A stretch of DNA of 64,000 bases. Origin: Hydrogenophaga sp. BPS33 (GTDB lineage: Bacteria; Pseudomonadota; Gammaproteobacteria; Burkholderiales; Burkholderiaceae_C). Location of the stretch: assembly GCF_009859475.1 (NCBI RefSeq), contig NZ_CP044549.1, forward strand, positions 3,348,001 to 3,412,000. The letters are read 5' to 3'. The translations under genes were made by a program, and so were the position numbers. This document shows, one piece after another, positions 8,644 through 17,427 of this stretch; within the stretch, counting starts at the first letter, position 1, and the number at the start of each line of letters is the position of its first letter. Below the pieces are notes generated by a model. It was given only the letters and a program-made list of their open reading frames with translations. It ran no database searches and was not told the DNA's origin.

Positions 8644-10917
8644 CTACTTCACGCAGTCGGCGAAGAAACGCTTGCGGCCATCGTCGCCCACCACTTCCAC
8701 CAGACCGTGGATGTCGGTCTCGAAGCCCGGGCACTGCAGGTTGAATTCGCGCGCGAACTTCAGGTAGTCGACGATCTTCTTGTTGAAGACCTCACCGGGG
8801 ATCAGCAGCGGAATGCCCGGCGGATACGGCGTCACCAGGCTGGTGGTGATGCGGCCTTCGAGCTCGTCGATGGGCACCCGCTCGGTGGTGCGCTGCGCGA
8901 TGTGCGCGAACGCGTCGGACGGCTTCATGGCCGGCGTGAGGTCGCTCAGGTACATCTCGGTGGTCAGGCGTGCGATGTCGTAGCGGGCGTAGAGCTCGTG
9001 CACGTGCTGGCACAGGTCGCGCAGGCCCATCTGCTCGTAGCGCGGGTGCTTCTGGCAGAACTCGGGCAGGATGCGCCACATCGGCTGGTTCTTGGCGTAG
9101 TCGTCCTTGAACTGTTGCAGCGCGGTGAGCAGCGTGTTCCAGCGGCCCTTGGTGATGCCGATGGTGAACATGATGAAGAAGCTGTACAGGCCCGTCTTCT
9201 CGACCACCACGCCGTGCTCGGCCAGGAACTTGGTGACGATGGACGCCGGTATGCCTTCGGCCTCGAAGCGGCCGTCCAGATTCAAGCCCGGGGTGACGAT
9301 GGTGGCCTTGATCGGGTCCAGCATGTTGAAGCCCGGCGCCATGTCGCCAAAGCCATGCCAGTCCTTGCCGTTGAAGGACACGTCCTTCTGCTTGAGCACC
9401 CAGTCGCCGGTCTCGCCCATGCCCTCGTCGGCCAGATCGTCCGGCCCCCAGACCTTGAACCACCAGTCGTCTTCGCCGAACTCGGCCTCCACCTTGCGCA
9501 TGGCGCGGCGGAAATCGAGCGCCTCGAAAATGCTCTCTTCCACCAGCGCGCGGCCGCCGGGCGGCTCCATCATGGCGGCGGCCACGTCGCAGCTGGCGAT
9601 GATGGCGTACTGCGGGCTGGTGCTGGTGTGCATCAGGTACGACTCGTTGAACAGGTGGCGGTCCAGCTTCACGTTCTGCGAATCCTGCACCAGCACGTGG
9701 CTGGCCTGGCTGATGCCGGCAAGCAGCTTGTGGATCGACTGCGTGGCGTACACCACCGACTCCATCGGCCGCGCGCGTTTCTTGCCCATGGCGTGGAAGT
9801 TGCCGTAGAACGGGTGGAACGCCGCGTGCGGCAGCCAGGCTTCGTCGAAATGCAGGTTGGCCACATACCCGTCGAGCATCTGCTTGATGGCCTCGGTGTT
9901 GTAGAGCACACCGTCGTAGGTGGACTGCGTCAGTGTGAGTACGCGCGGTTTGACGGTGGCCGCGTCGACGCCGTCCAGCAACGGGTTGGCGCGGATCTTG
10001 GCCTGGATCGATTCGATCTCGAACTCGCTCTGCGGAATCGGGCCGATGATGCCGTAGTGGTTGCGCGTGGGCTTGAGGAAGACGGGGATCGCGCCCGTCA
10101 TGATGATGCTGTGCAGGATGGACTTGTGGCAGTTGCGGTCCACCACCACCACATCGCCCGGCGCCACGGTGTGGTGCCACACCATCTTGTTGCTGGTGCT
10201 GGTGCCGTTGGTGACGAAGAAGCAGTGGTCGGCGTTGAAGATGCGTGCCGCGTTGCGTTCGCTCGCGCCGATCGCGCCATTGTGGTCCAGCAACTGGCCG
10301 AGTTCTTCCACCGCGTTGCACACGTCGGCGCGCAGCATGTTCTCGCCGAAGAACTGGTGGAACATCTGGCCGACAGGGCTCTTCAGGAAGGCCACGCCCC
10401 CGGAGTGGCCCGGGCAGTGCCAAGAGTACGAGCCGTCTTCGGCGTAGTCGAGCAGCGCCTTGAAGAACGGCGGTTGAATGCCTTCGAGATAACTTTTGGC
10501 TTCGCGGATGATGTGGCGCGCCACGAACTCCGGTGTGTCCTCGAACATGTGGATGAAGCCATGCAGCTCGCGCAACACGTCGTTGGGCAGGTGCCGGCTG
10601 GTCTTGGTTTCGCCGTAGATGTAGATCGGCACGTCCGAATTCTTGCGCCGCACCTCGTCGATGAAGTTGCGCAGGTTCAGCACCACCGGGTCGATGTCCT
10701 CGCCCGAACTGAACTCCTCGTCGTCGATCGACAGGATGAACGCGCTCGCGCGGCTTTGCTGCTGCGCGAACTGGCTCATGTCGCCATAACTCGTCACCCC
10801 CACAACCTCGAAGCCCTCGACCTCGATCGCCTGCGCCAACGCGCGAATGCCCAGGCCCGAAGCGTTCTCGGAGCGGAAGTCCTCATCGATGATGACGATG
10901 GGAAAGCGGAATTTCAT
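8644..10917 (-). CDS. Ornithine/lysine/arginine decarboxylase (PLP-dependent, large inducible type)
   Basis: Removes CO2 from a basic amino acid to give a polyamine or agmatine. The 757-aa protein has the N-terminal response-regulator-like wing domain (MKFRFPIVIIDEDF), the fold-type I PLP core with HCPGHSGGVAF near 167, FVTNGTSTSNK near 234, NLHFDEAWLPHAAF near 354 and the Schiff-base lysine in ATQSIHKLLAG at about 397, and the C-terminal domain. The length fits biodegradative arginine/lysine decarboxylases; which substrate is used cannot be decided by eye. The ATG at 10917 is chosen because the ten upstream residues do not match the family. It is transcribed alone, convergent with the ligase. 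Confidence 0.9.
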   Translation of the reverse strand: MKFRFPIVIIDEDFRSENASGLGIRALAQAIEVEGFEVVGVTSYGDMSQFAQQQSRASAFILSIDDEEFSSGEDIDPVVLNLRNFIDEVRRKNSDVPIYIYGETKTSRHLPNDVLRELHGFIHMFEDTPEFVARHIIREAKSYLEGIQPPFFKALLDYAEDGSYSWHCPGHSGGVAFLKSPVGQMFHQFFGENMLRADVCNAVEELGQLLDHNGAIGASERNAARIFNADHCFFVTNGTSTSNKMVWHHTVAPGDVVVVDRNCHKSILHSIIMTGAIPVFLKPTRNHYGIIGPIPQSEFEIESIQAKIRANPLLDGVDAATVKPRVLTLTQSTYDGVLYNTEAIKQMLDGYVANLHFDEAWLPHAAFHPFYGNFHAMGKKRARPMESVVYATQSIHKLLAGISQASHVLVQDSQNVKLDRHLFNESYLMHTSTSPQYAIIASCDVAAAMMEPPGGRALVEESIFEALDFRRAMRKVEAEFGEDDWWFKVWGPDDLADEGMGETGDWVLKQKDVSFNGKDWHGFGDMAPGFNMLDPIKATIVTPGLNLDGRFEAEGIPASIVTKFLAEHGVVVEKTGLYSFFIMFTIGITKGRWNTLLTALQQFKDDYAKNQPMWRILPEFCQKHPRYEQMGLRDLCQHVHELYARYDIARLTTEMYLSDLTPAMKPSDAFAHIAQRTTERVPIDELEGRITTSLVTPYPPGIPLLIPGEVFNKKIVDYLKFAREFNLQCPGFETDIHGLVEVVGDDGRKRFFADCVK

Positions 10918-11139
10918 GTCGTTCTCCAGCCGCACGGCGCCGGCCACAGGGGAAAAGGTACCGACGGGCTCGAAGGGCCATCGGTGGCAAAGCAGGCGCG
11001 AAGTGTACGGAAATCGCGTGTCACCCTGCAGAACATGCCGGGCTTTTGCCGCAGAATGTGGCGCGAGCCAGACATACCGGCCTGCTTCAGGTAGGGTCGA
11101 CCTCCCTCTTTATCGTTCCCCAGTCAGGAGTATTCGTTC

Positions 11140-11565
11140 ATGTCGGAATCAACCTTGTGGTGGCTGTTGGCCGGTGCTGCCGTGGCGCTGGAGCTGTTCA
11201 CCGGCACGTTCTACCTGCTCATGCTGGCGGTGGGCATCGCGGCCGGGGCCTTGGCCGCACACGCGGGCTTCGGGATCACGGCGCAGATCATCGTTGCAGC
11301 GGTGGTGGGATCGGCGGCGGTGGTGGGCTGGTATCTCATCAAGCGGCGGCGCGATGGCGACCCGTCGGTGCGCTCCATGCGCAGCGTCAACCTCGACGTG
11401 GGCGAGGTTCTGCACATCGACGAGTGGCATGCCGATGGCACCGCCACCGTGAAGTACCGCGGTGCGCAGTGGACCGTGATCCAGCGGCCGGGCAACGCAC
11501 CCACGCCGGGCAGCTACCGCGTGGCCGAGCTGGTGGGCAGCCGGTTGCTCGTCGAAAAAGTCTGA
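11140..11565 (+). CDS. NfeD-family membrane protein
   Basis: Short NfeD protein, 141 aa. Two to three membrane helices occupy residues 5-70 (WWLLAGAAVALELFTGTFYL and the following AAGALAAHAG stretch), followed by a basic linker (IKRRRDGD) and a C-terminal OB-fold domain (VGEVLHIDEWHADGTATVKY, GAQWTV). NfeD proteins pair with stomatin-like SPFH proteins in membrane microdomains; the SPFH gene follows here after 52 bases in the same direction. An AGGAG ribosome-binding site precedes the ATG. The precise function of this family is not established. Confidence 0.88.
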   Translation: MSESTLWWLLAGAAVALELFTGTFYLLMLAVGIAAGALAAHAGFGITAQIIVAAVVGSAAVVGWYLIKRRRDGDPSVRSMRSVNLDVGEVLHIDEWHADGTATVKYRGAQWTVIQRPGNAPTPGSYRVAELVGSRLLVEKV

Positions 11566-11617
11566 GCACGCATGCGCTACCCTCGCCCCTTCTGAAACTT
11601 TTAGAGACACGAACGCC

Positions 11618-12532
11618 ATGGAACTCGCCATCATCCTGCTCGTCATTGCGGTGATCTTCATCACCCGCTCCATCAAAGTCGTTCCGCAGCAAAACGCGTG
11701 GGTGGTTGAGCGGCTGGGCAAGTACCACGCCTCGCTGGCTCCGGGCCTGAACTTTCTCGTTCCCTTCGTCGACAAGGTCGCCTACAAGCACAGCCTGAAG
11801 GAAATTCCGCTGGACGTGCCGAGCCAGGTCTGCATCACGCGCGACAACACGCAATTGCAGGTGGACGGCATCCTGTATTTCCAGGTCACCGACCCGATGC
11901 GCGCGAGCTACGGCTCGTCGAACTACATCGTGGCCGTGACGCAGCTGGCCCAGACCTCGCTGCGTTCGGTCATCGGCAAACTGGAACTCGACAAGACCTT
12001 TGAAGAGCGCGACATCATCAACGCGCAAGTGGTGCAGGCCATTGACGAAGCGGCGCTGAACTGGGGCGTGAAGGTGCTGCGCTATGAAATCAAGGATCTG
12101 ACGCCCCCCGCCGAAATCCTGCGCTCCATGCAGGCACAGATCACGGCCGAGCGCGAGAAGCGCGCGTTGATCGCGGCCTCCGAAGGCCGTCGTCAGGAAC
12201 AGATCAACATCGCCACCGGTGAGCGCGAGGCCTACATCGCCCGCTCCGAAGGCGAGAAGCAGGCGGAAATCAACAACGCGCAAGGTGAAGCCGCAGCCAT
12301 TCTCGCAGTGGCCGAAGCCAACGCCGAAGCCATTCGCAAAGTTGCGGAAGCCATTCGCCAGCCTGGCGGCCAGGAAGCGGTGCAGTTGAAGGTGGCCGAG
12401 AAAGCCGTTGAGGCCTACAGCAAGGTAGCGGCCGATGCGACCACCACCCTGATCGTGCCCAGCAACATGACCGAGGTGTCTGCGCTTATCGCGTCTGCCA
12501 TGAAGATGGTCGGCACCGGCAAAAACGTCTGA
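11618..12532 (+). CDS. qmcA: SPFH/Band 7 stomatin-like protein (QmcA/paraslipin)
   Basis: Membrane-anchored scaffold protein of 304 aa. One N-terminal helix (MELAIILLVIAVIFI) is followed by the conserved stomatin core: VPQQNAWVVERLGKYHASL, LNFLVPFVDKVAYKHSLKE, DGILYFQVTDPMRASYG, and RSVIGKLELDKTFEERDIIN. An Ala/Glu-rich coiled coil (AEREKRALIAASEGRRQEQI onward) precedes a C-terminal hydrophobic stretch. Such proteins oligomerise in the inner membrane and associate with NfeD and with membrane proteases. It forms an operon with the upstream NfeD gene. Confidence 0.92.
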   Translation: MELAIILLVIAVIFITRSIKVVPQQNAWVVERLGKYHASLAPGLNFLVPFVDKVAYKHSLKEIPLDVPSQVCITRDNTQLQVDGILYFQVTDPMRASYGSSNYIVAVTQLAQTSLRSVIGKLELDKTFEERDIINAQVVQAIDEAALNWGVKVLRYEIKDLTPPAEILRSMQAQITAEREKRALIAASEGRRQEQINIATGEREAYIARSEGEKQAEINNAQGEAAAILAVAEANAEAIRKVAEAIRQPGGQEAVQLKVAEKAVEAYSKVAADATTTLIVPSNMTEVSALIASAMKMVGTGKNV

Positions 12533-12579
12533 TTCCGAGCCGGACCTGTTGATTGGCCTGCTACAATCGCAGGCTTCGC

Positions 12580-12670
<91 letters not shown>

Positions 12671-12713
12671 CGATCGGTCCGAAGACGTCCCAAAGCGTCC
12701 AAGGCAACCCCCT

Positions 12714-12757
12714 AAAAGCCCTGCAAGTCCATGATTTGCGGGGCTTTTTTGTTTTTC
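12714..12757 (+). terminator. Rho-independent terminator after tRNA-Ser
   Basis: AAAAGCCCTGCAA pairs with TTGCGGGGCTTTT (one mismatch) around a 9-base loop and runs directly into T-rich sequence. It sits about 45 bases past the tRNA and terminates plus-strand transcription before the DksA-like remnant. Confidence 0.85.
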
Positions 12758-12764
12758 CACGCCA

Positions 12765-13035
12765 AACACGTTCGTTGGCAACCACGGCCTCTTCCTGGAC
12801 GCCGCTGACACCGTCCCGTTTAGCGAAATGTGGTCGCTGCAGGAACGCTGAGCTGGCCCATCTGATGAACGCGCAGCGACGTCTTGACGATGGCACCTAT
12901 GGTTTCTGCGCGGACTGCGGCGAGCAGATCGCCGAGCAGCGGCTGATCGCCATGCCACAGGCGCCCTATTGCATGACTTGCCAGGCCCAGCATGAGAGTC
13001 CGCTTGATCGACATGGGTCGGTCTTGCGCACCTGA
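12765..13035 (+). pseudogene. DksA/TraR-type C4 zinc-finger protein, probably frameshifted
   Basis: The 3' part encodes a clear DksA/TraR zinc finger: ELAHLMNAQRRLDDGTYGFC, ADCGEQIAEQRL, then YCMTCQAQHE, giving CxxC...CxxC metal ligands. Such short proteins modulate RNA polymerase through the secondary channel. The finger frame has no sensible start: it runs upstream into the terminator, and the only internal ATG (12865) would leave 57 residues. A different frame just upstream (from about 12765) reads LFLDAADTVPFSEMWSLQER and stops exactly where the zinc-finger frame takes over at about 12860, as if one base had been gained or lost. I infer a frameshifted gene; a short functional protein from 12865 is possible. 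Confidence 0.55.
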
Positions 13036-13087
13036 AATTCCGGAACACGCCCACTTGGCTCTTGCGCCATGGGCGCGCTGCCCGAAG

Positions 13088-14503
13088 TCAGGTGGGCGTA
13101 CGAGGCAACACCAGTTGGGCTTCCAGGCCGCCTTGTGGGCGGTTGCGCAGGGTGAGGCTGCCGCCGTGCATTTCAGCGATGCTTCTGGCGATCGTCAGGC
13201 CCAGCCCGGTGCCTCCTGTATCTCGGCTGCGCGACGCATCGACGCGGTAGAACGGCTCGAACACACGTTGGAGTTCATGGGGCGGCAAGCCGGGTCCCTC
13301 ATCGCGCACGGTGATGCGCAGGGCTGCGGGGTCGTCCTGCACTTCCACCGCAGCAACGTCGCCGTACTTGACCGCGTTTTCGACCAGGTTGCGCACGCAG
13401 CGTTTCAAGGCCGTGGGTTGCGCCGGATACGGCTGCAGCGCCCGCCCTGTGAGGGTCATGCGACCGCCCGTCTCGATCACGTCGGCCTGCAAACTTTCGA
13501 GCAAGGCGCCCACGTCGATCGGCTGCGCGTCCTCTGCCCCGTAGGCGCCGCGCAGGTAGTCCAGCGTTGCCGCCACCATCGCTTCCATTTCCTCCAGATC
13601 CTGCGTGAACTTGCGCCGTTGCTGCGCGTCGGGCAGCATTTCGGCGCGCAGCCGAAGCCGCGTCACCGGCGTCTTGAGGTCGTGGGACATGGCCGCCAGC
13701 ACGCTGGTTCGTTCGCGCAGGTAGACGACCAGGCGGGCCTGCATCGCGTTGAAAGCGTGCGCGGCACGCACCACCTCGATCGGCCCCGACTCCGCCATCG
13801 GCGGGCGATGGATATGGCGTCCGAGTTCGTCGGCCGCGTCGGCCAGCACCTTCAGTGGGCGGGTCACCCAGCGCACGGCCACGAGTGACACGGCGATCAC
13901 CGCCGTCAGCAGCACCGCCAGGCTGGCAAGCAGCCGGTAAGGCCACCCGATCGCCTGTTCCGGCTGGCGGGCGTCGAAGGTCACCAGCGTGCCGTCGTGA
14001 AGCCGCACCTGCGCGACGAACGACAGTCCGCGCTGCGCCGCTTGCGCATGCATGGCGCCATGCGGCCCACCCGATCCCCCACGCACCGCGCCGGGTCCAA
14101 AGGCGCCCGGCCCATGCAGCGGTGCTGCCCAGGTGGCGGCATCGTCGATCGCCACCGCCTCCACAGCCCAGCCATCGCCAAGAGCGCGGCGAATCACCGT
14201 GCCAAACAAGGCCGTGCGGGAGCCCGGCGGCGGTGCCGCAGGCAGCGCGGCCCTGTCGAGGCTCACCACCAGGGGCGGCTCGGCCAGCACTTGGGCGATC
14301 TGGCGCCGGCCCGATGCATCCGACGATTCCAGCAGCCGAACGATGTCGGCGATGCGCTGCGCCGACTGCGCACCGCTCGCGCGCAACAGCAGCTCGCCCC
14401 GCTCCTGACTGTGAATCGCAAAGCTCACCAGTTGGGCGACCGTCAGCCCGGCGAGCAGCACCAGCACGAGTCGGCTGAACAAGGACCGTGGCAGCAGGTT
14501 CAT
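13088..14503 (-). CDS. Two-component sensor histidine kinase (HAMP, EnvZ/QseC-like)
   Basis: Membrane sensor kinase of 471 aa. An N-terminal helix (residues 11-30) and a second near 190-210 flank a periplasmic domain of about 155 residues that is rich in Ala, Gly and Pro and contains HGPGAFGPG and MHAQAAQR. A HAMP linker (RWVTRPLKVLADAADELGRH) leads to the dimerisation helix with the phospho-acceptor His274 in MSHDLKTPVTRLRLR, then a HATPase domain (NLVENAVKYGD, DEGPGLP, GGTGLGLTIA). It overlaps its response regulator gene by ATGA. The ligand is unknown; the Met/His-rich protein encoded divergently may be a target. Confidence 0.92.
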   Translation of the reverse strand: MNLLPRSLFSRLVLVLLAGLTVAQLVSFAIHSQERGELLLRASGAQSAQRIADIVRLLESSDASGRRQIAQVLAEPPLVVSLDRAALPAAPPPGSRTALFGTVIRRALGDGWAVEAVAIDDAATWAAPLHGPGAFGPGAVRGGSGGPHGAMHAQAAQRGLSFVAQVRLHDGTLVTFDARQPEQAIGWPYRLLASLAVLLTAVIAVSLVAVRWVTRPLKVLADAADELGRHIHRPPMAESGPIEVVRAAHAFNAMQARLVVYLRERTSVLAAMSHDLKTPVTRLRLRAEMLPDAQQRRKFTQDLEEMEAMVAATLDYLRGAYGAEDAQPIDVGALLESLQADVIETGGRMTLTGRALQPYPAQPTALKRCVRNLVENAVKYGDVAAVEVQDDPAALRITVRDEGPGLPPHELQRVFEPFYRVDASRSRDTGGTGLGLTIARSIAEMHGGSLTLRNRPQGGLEAQLVLPRTPT

Positions 14504-15228
14504 GGCGGCGCGTTCTCGACCACGGCGGCCAGCACATAGCCCTGTCCACGCACGGTCTTGATGATGGACGGTTCGCGCGCATCTTCTCGCAAGCGTTGGC
14601 GCAGGCGGCTCACCTGCACATCGAGGGCGCGGTCGAAAGGGTCGGCATCGCGCGACAGCATCAACTCGATCAGCTGATCGCGTGTAAGCACCTGGCCCGG
14701 ATGGTCCAGCAAGGTGCGCAGCAGCTTGAACTCCGTGGCACCGAGTGGGACCACCACGCCGTCCGGTGCCGTTAGGTTGCGCGTCACGGCGTCCAGCAGC
14801 CAACCCGCGAAGCGGAACCAGCGCAATTCCACCCGCCGCAGGTTGGGTGGAAGGGCTTTCGATCGGCGCAGCACGCTCTTGACGCGGGCGAGCAGTTCGC
14901 GCGGGCTGAAAGGTTTGGGCACATAGTCGTCTGCCCCCACTTCCAGGCCGACGATGCGGTCGGTTTCGTCGCCGCGCGCGGTCAGCATGATGATGGGCAC
15001 CTGTGAGCGTGCTCGCACCGAGCGGCACAGGCTGATGCCATCCTCCCCCGGGAGCATCACGTCCAGCACGATCAGGTCCGGGTCACCGGCAGCGAGCGCC
15101 GCCCGCATGCCGCGGCCATCCGCTACCGCTGTCACACGGTAGCCATTCTCTTGCAGGTAGCGGCTGAGCAGATCGCGGATGTCCGCGTCGTCGTCGACGA
15201 CCAGCAGGTGTTCAGGCGTGGTGTTCAT
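14500..15228 (-). CDS. OmpR-family response regulator
   Basis: DNA-binding partner of the adjacent sensor kinase, 242 aa. The receiver domain begins HLLVVDDDADIRDLL, has the phosphorylated Asp56 in LIVLDVMLPGEDG, and KPFSPREL with the conserved lysine. The C-terminal winged helix (ATEFKLLRTLLDHPGQVLTR, then DVQVSRLRQRL and KTVRGQGYVL) is of OmpR/PhoB type. The ATG at 15228 is chosen because the upstream extension to 15339 has no receiver-domain character. It is the first gene of the regulator-kinase operon and is divergent from the small periplasmic protein gene, whose promoter region it may control. Confidence 0.92.
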   Translation of the reverse strand: MNTTPEHLLVVDDDADIRDLLSRYLQENGYRVTAVADGRGMRAALAAGDPDLIVLDVMLPGEDGISLCRSVRARSQVPIIMLTARGDETDRIVGLEVGADDYVPKPFSPRELLARVKSVLRRSKALPPNLRRVELRWFRFAGWLLDAVTRNLTAPDGVVVPLGATEFKLLRTLLDHPGQVLTRDQLIELMLSRDADPFDRALDVQVSRLRQRLREDAREPSIIKTVRGQGYVLAAVVENAPP

Positions 15229-15398
15229 GGCGTCGATGGTGAGCTCCGGGGGACCCGTTTCTCCAGATAAATTGCATCGCCACCTGTCAGGCGAGGCGCT
15301 TGCAAGATGGCGATACAAAACCAGGGCGCAGTGACACACGCCCGCTGGCGGTGGGTGGTCTGATACATGCTCCTCCCAACCACTTGAAAGATCAGACC

Positions 15399-15776
15399 AT
15401 GAAACGAAACGTCAAAACGGCACTCGGCGTCATTGCCACGCTCGGCATCGCACTCGGCGCTTCCGCCGTGGCTGCCCACCCGGACCGGATGGGCAACATG
15501 GAAGGCGGCATGGGCCAGCACGGCCCGATGTCTGGCGCCATGCACGGCAGTGGCGGCATGGCCGGCCAACAGCTGATGACCCCACAGGAGCGCGATGCCC
15601 TGCGCGAGAAGATGGCCGCAGCGAAAACGCCCGAGGAGCGCCAGGCGCTGGCGGCGGCGACGCATGCCGATATGGAAAAACGGGCCAAGGAACAGGGCAT
15701 CGCCCTGCCAGCGCACCGCGGACCGCATGGCGCGATGGGCGCACAGCAAGGCCCCGGCAGCAAGCATCGGCATTGA
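15399..15776 (+). CDS. Small Met/His-rich periplasmic protein, target candidate of the adjacent two-component system
   Basis: A 125-aa exported protein of no family I can name. The signal peptide (MKRNVKTALGVIATLGIALG to AVAAHP) is clear. The mature N-terminus is rich in Met, His and Gly (MGNMEGG, GQHGPM, MHGSGGMAGQ), suggesting weak metal binding. A charged Ala-rich helix follows (MTPQERDALREKMAAAKTPE), with a His-rich end. The TPQER-like helix loosely recalls Spy/CpxP-type proteins, but the LTxxQ repeats are not convincing. The position, 170 bases from a divergent two-component system, suggests it is regulated by it; metal or envelope stress is a guess. Confidence 0.75.
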   Translation: MKRNVKTALGVIATLGIALGASAVAAHPDRMGNMEGGMGQHGPMSGAMHGSGGMAGQQLMTPQERDALREKMAAAKTPEERQALAAATHADMEKRAKEQGIALPAHRGPHGAMGAQQGPGSKHRH

Positions 15777-15849
15777 ACGGCGAAGCATCCGGCGAGCCTG
15801 GCCGCGATGCGGGGCAACGTGAAGCGTCGGCGCAGGCATAGCGAAGACA

Positions 15850-17427
15850 CTACAGGAGCGCTTCGGGCGCCAGAGCCCCGAGCAGCCCAACCAGCCAGCG
15901 CCGCCACGGGCTGGCCAGCGGGTCGCTCGTGTAGCGCGCCGGCAGCCCCTTTTCCCGCGTGTCCCAATGCAGTGATGCGCCGGCATTGCCGGGCTCGTCG
16001 AGCGCCACCTGGAACACCTGGTCGGGCACGATGGCTTCGTCAAACAGGCGGGTCAGTTGTCCGCCCAGTTCGCGGCTCTCGATCCGCAAGGCCACTTCGG
16101 TGTTCAGCAGTCGCGAGCGTGGGTCCAGGTTCATCGAGCCGATGAACACCGTCTCCCCATCCACGACGACCGCCTTGGAGTGCAGGCTCGCGCCGGACGA
16201 CAAGCCCAGCCGCGGGGCGCCCTCCGTGGCCCCGCCCGGCCGCAACTCATGTACGGTGATCCCGCACGCCAGCAGTTGAGGGCGGTAGCGGGCGTATGCC
16301 GCGTGCACCAGTGGAACGTCCGTGGACGCCAGCGAATTCGTGAGGATGCGCACCGGCACGCCACGCCGCGCCACGCCACAGAGGACCTCCACGCCCGATG
16401 GAGCAGGAACCAGGTAGGGCGAGACCAACACAACGTCCCTTTGCGCGTTTTCGATCGAGCGCCGCAGCTGCGAGAAGATCGTGCCCGTCGGCGCCAGCGC
16501 ATCGGCATCGGCATCGGCGGGCAATTGGTCGAGGATTTGTGCCGGTGCGGCCACCATCGGGACCCCACCCATGCGCACAAGCCCGCCGAATGCCGTCTTG
16601 CGCAGCTCGCGCACATAGTCACTGTCGCGAAAGCGCAGCGTCCGCGCGGCCATGTCGTCCCACAGTTTTTGCAACTCGACTGCTGCCTGAGGCAGGCCGG
16701 CGATCGACGCGATCGGCACGGCCATGTCGCTGTTCCAGTAGCGGTCGAAGCTGCGCCCCATGTCGCTCACCACCGGACCGGCTGCCAGCACGTCGAGATC
16801 GGCAAAGTCGCCCTCCGTCGACAGGTTGAAGTAGGCGTCGCCCAGGTTGCGCCCGCCCATCACGGCAACTGCACCATCGGCGATCCACAGCTTGTTGTGC
16901 ATGCGGCGGTTCAGCCGGTCGGTATCGGTCAGCCATTCCAGCAGTTGCGAGAACCCGAGCTGGCCTCGCTCGGCAAACGGATTGAACAGCCTCACTTCGA
17001 GGTTCGGTTCCTCCGCGAGACTCGCGAGGCGGAGTTCGTGGTCGCCGACGTTCAGGTCGTCGACCAGCAGGCGCACGCGCACGCCGCGCCGCGCGGCCCG
17101 CAACGCCGCATCCATCAGCGCGGTGGCGCTCGCATCGTGGGCAATGATGTAGTACTGCAGATCGAGCGTCTTCTGTGCTGTTTCTGCCAGTGAAGCCCGC
17201 GCGGCAAATGCCTCGGGGCCGGAGACCAGCAGGTGAAACGCTGACTGCCCGGGCCCTGTTGCCAACGGTGCATACGTTTGACCCAGCGGCGTGCGCAAGG
17301 GCTGGTCGAACGCATGGGACGGCGTGCGGACAAGGTTTGTCGGATACGGCGTGCAACCCGCGACGAGCAGCGCGATCAGAACGGCGACGATCCGTGGAAC
17401 GCTGGCCTGGCAACGTCCTTCGGTCAT
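15850..17427 (-). CDS. Phospholipase D-family lipoprotein (cardiolipin synthase C-like)
   Basis: A 525-aa protein with two HxKxxxxD catalytic motifs: HNKLWIAD at residues 177-184 followed by VMGGRN, and HSKAVVVD in the C-terminal third followed by FIGSMNLDPRS. These define phospholipase D/phosphatidyltransferases; length and motif spacing fit ClsC or YmdC-type enzymes that make cardiolipin. The N-terminus is a lipoprotein signal (VLIALLVAGC, Cys25), which is unusual for the E. coli enzyme. The ATG overlaps the stop of the upstream ATP-grasp-like gene by ATGA, so the two are co-expressed. Membrane phospholipid remodelling is the probable role; the substrate is unproven. Confidence 0.85.
   Translation of the reverse strand: MTEGRCQASVPRIVAVLIALLVAGCTPYPTNLVRTPSHAFDQPLRTPLGQTYAPLATGPGQSAFHLLVSGPEAFAARASLAETAQKTLDLQYYIIAHDASATALMDAALRAARRGVRVRLLVDDLNVGDHELRLASLAEEPNLEVRLFNPFAERGQLGFSQLLEWLTDTDRLNRRMHNKLWIADGAVAVMGGRNLGDAYFNLSTEGDFADLDVLAAGPVVSDMGRSFDRYWNSDMAVPIASIAGLPQAAVELQKLWDDMAARTLRFRDSDYVRELRKTAFGGLVRMGGVPMVAAPAQILDQLPADADADALAPTGTIFSQLRRSIENAQRDVVLVSPYLVPAPSGVEVLCGVARRGVPVRILTNSLASTDVPLVHAAYARYRPQLLACGITVHELRPGGATEGAPRLGLSSGASLHSKAVVVDGETVFIGSMNLDPRSRLLNTEVALRIESRELGGQLTRLFDEAIVPDQVFQVALDEPGNAGASLHWDTREKGLPARYTSDPLASPWRRWLVGLLGALAPEALL

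Noticed and set aside
8557..11094. Plus-strand open frame of 845 codons opposite the decarboxylase
   Set aside because: Mirror of a high-GC3 gene; no recognisable domain and it begins inside the palindromic repeat.
12549..12567. TTGATT with TACAAT as a complete promoter of tRNA-Ser
   Set aside because: The spacer is only 7 bases; the TACAAT -10 is plausible but the TTGATT cannot be its -35.
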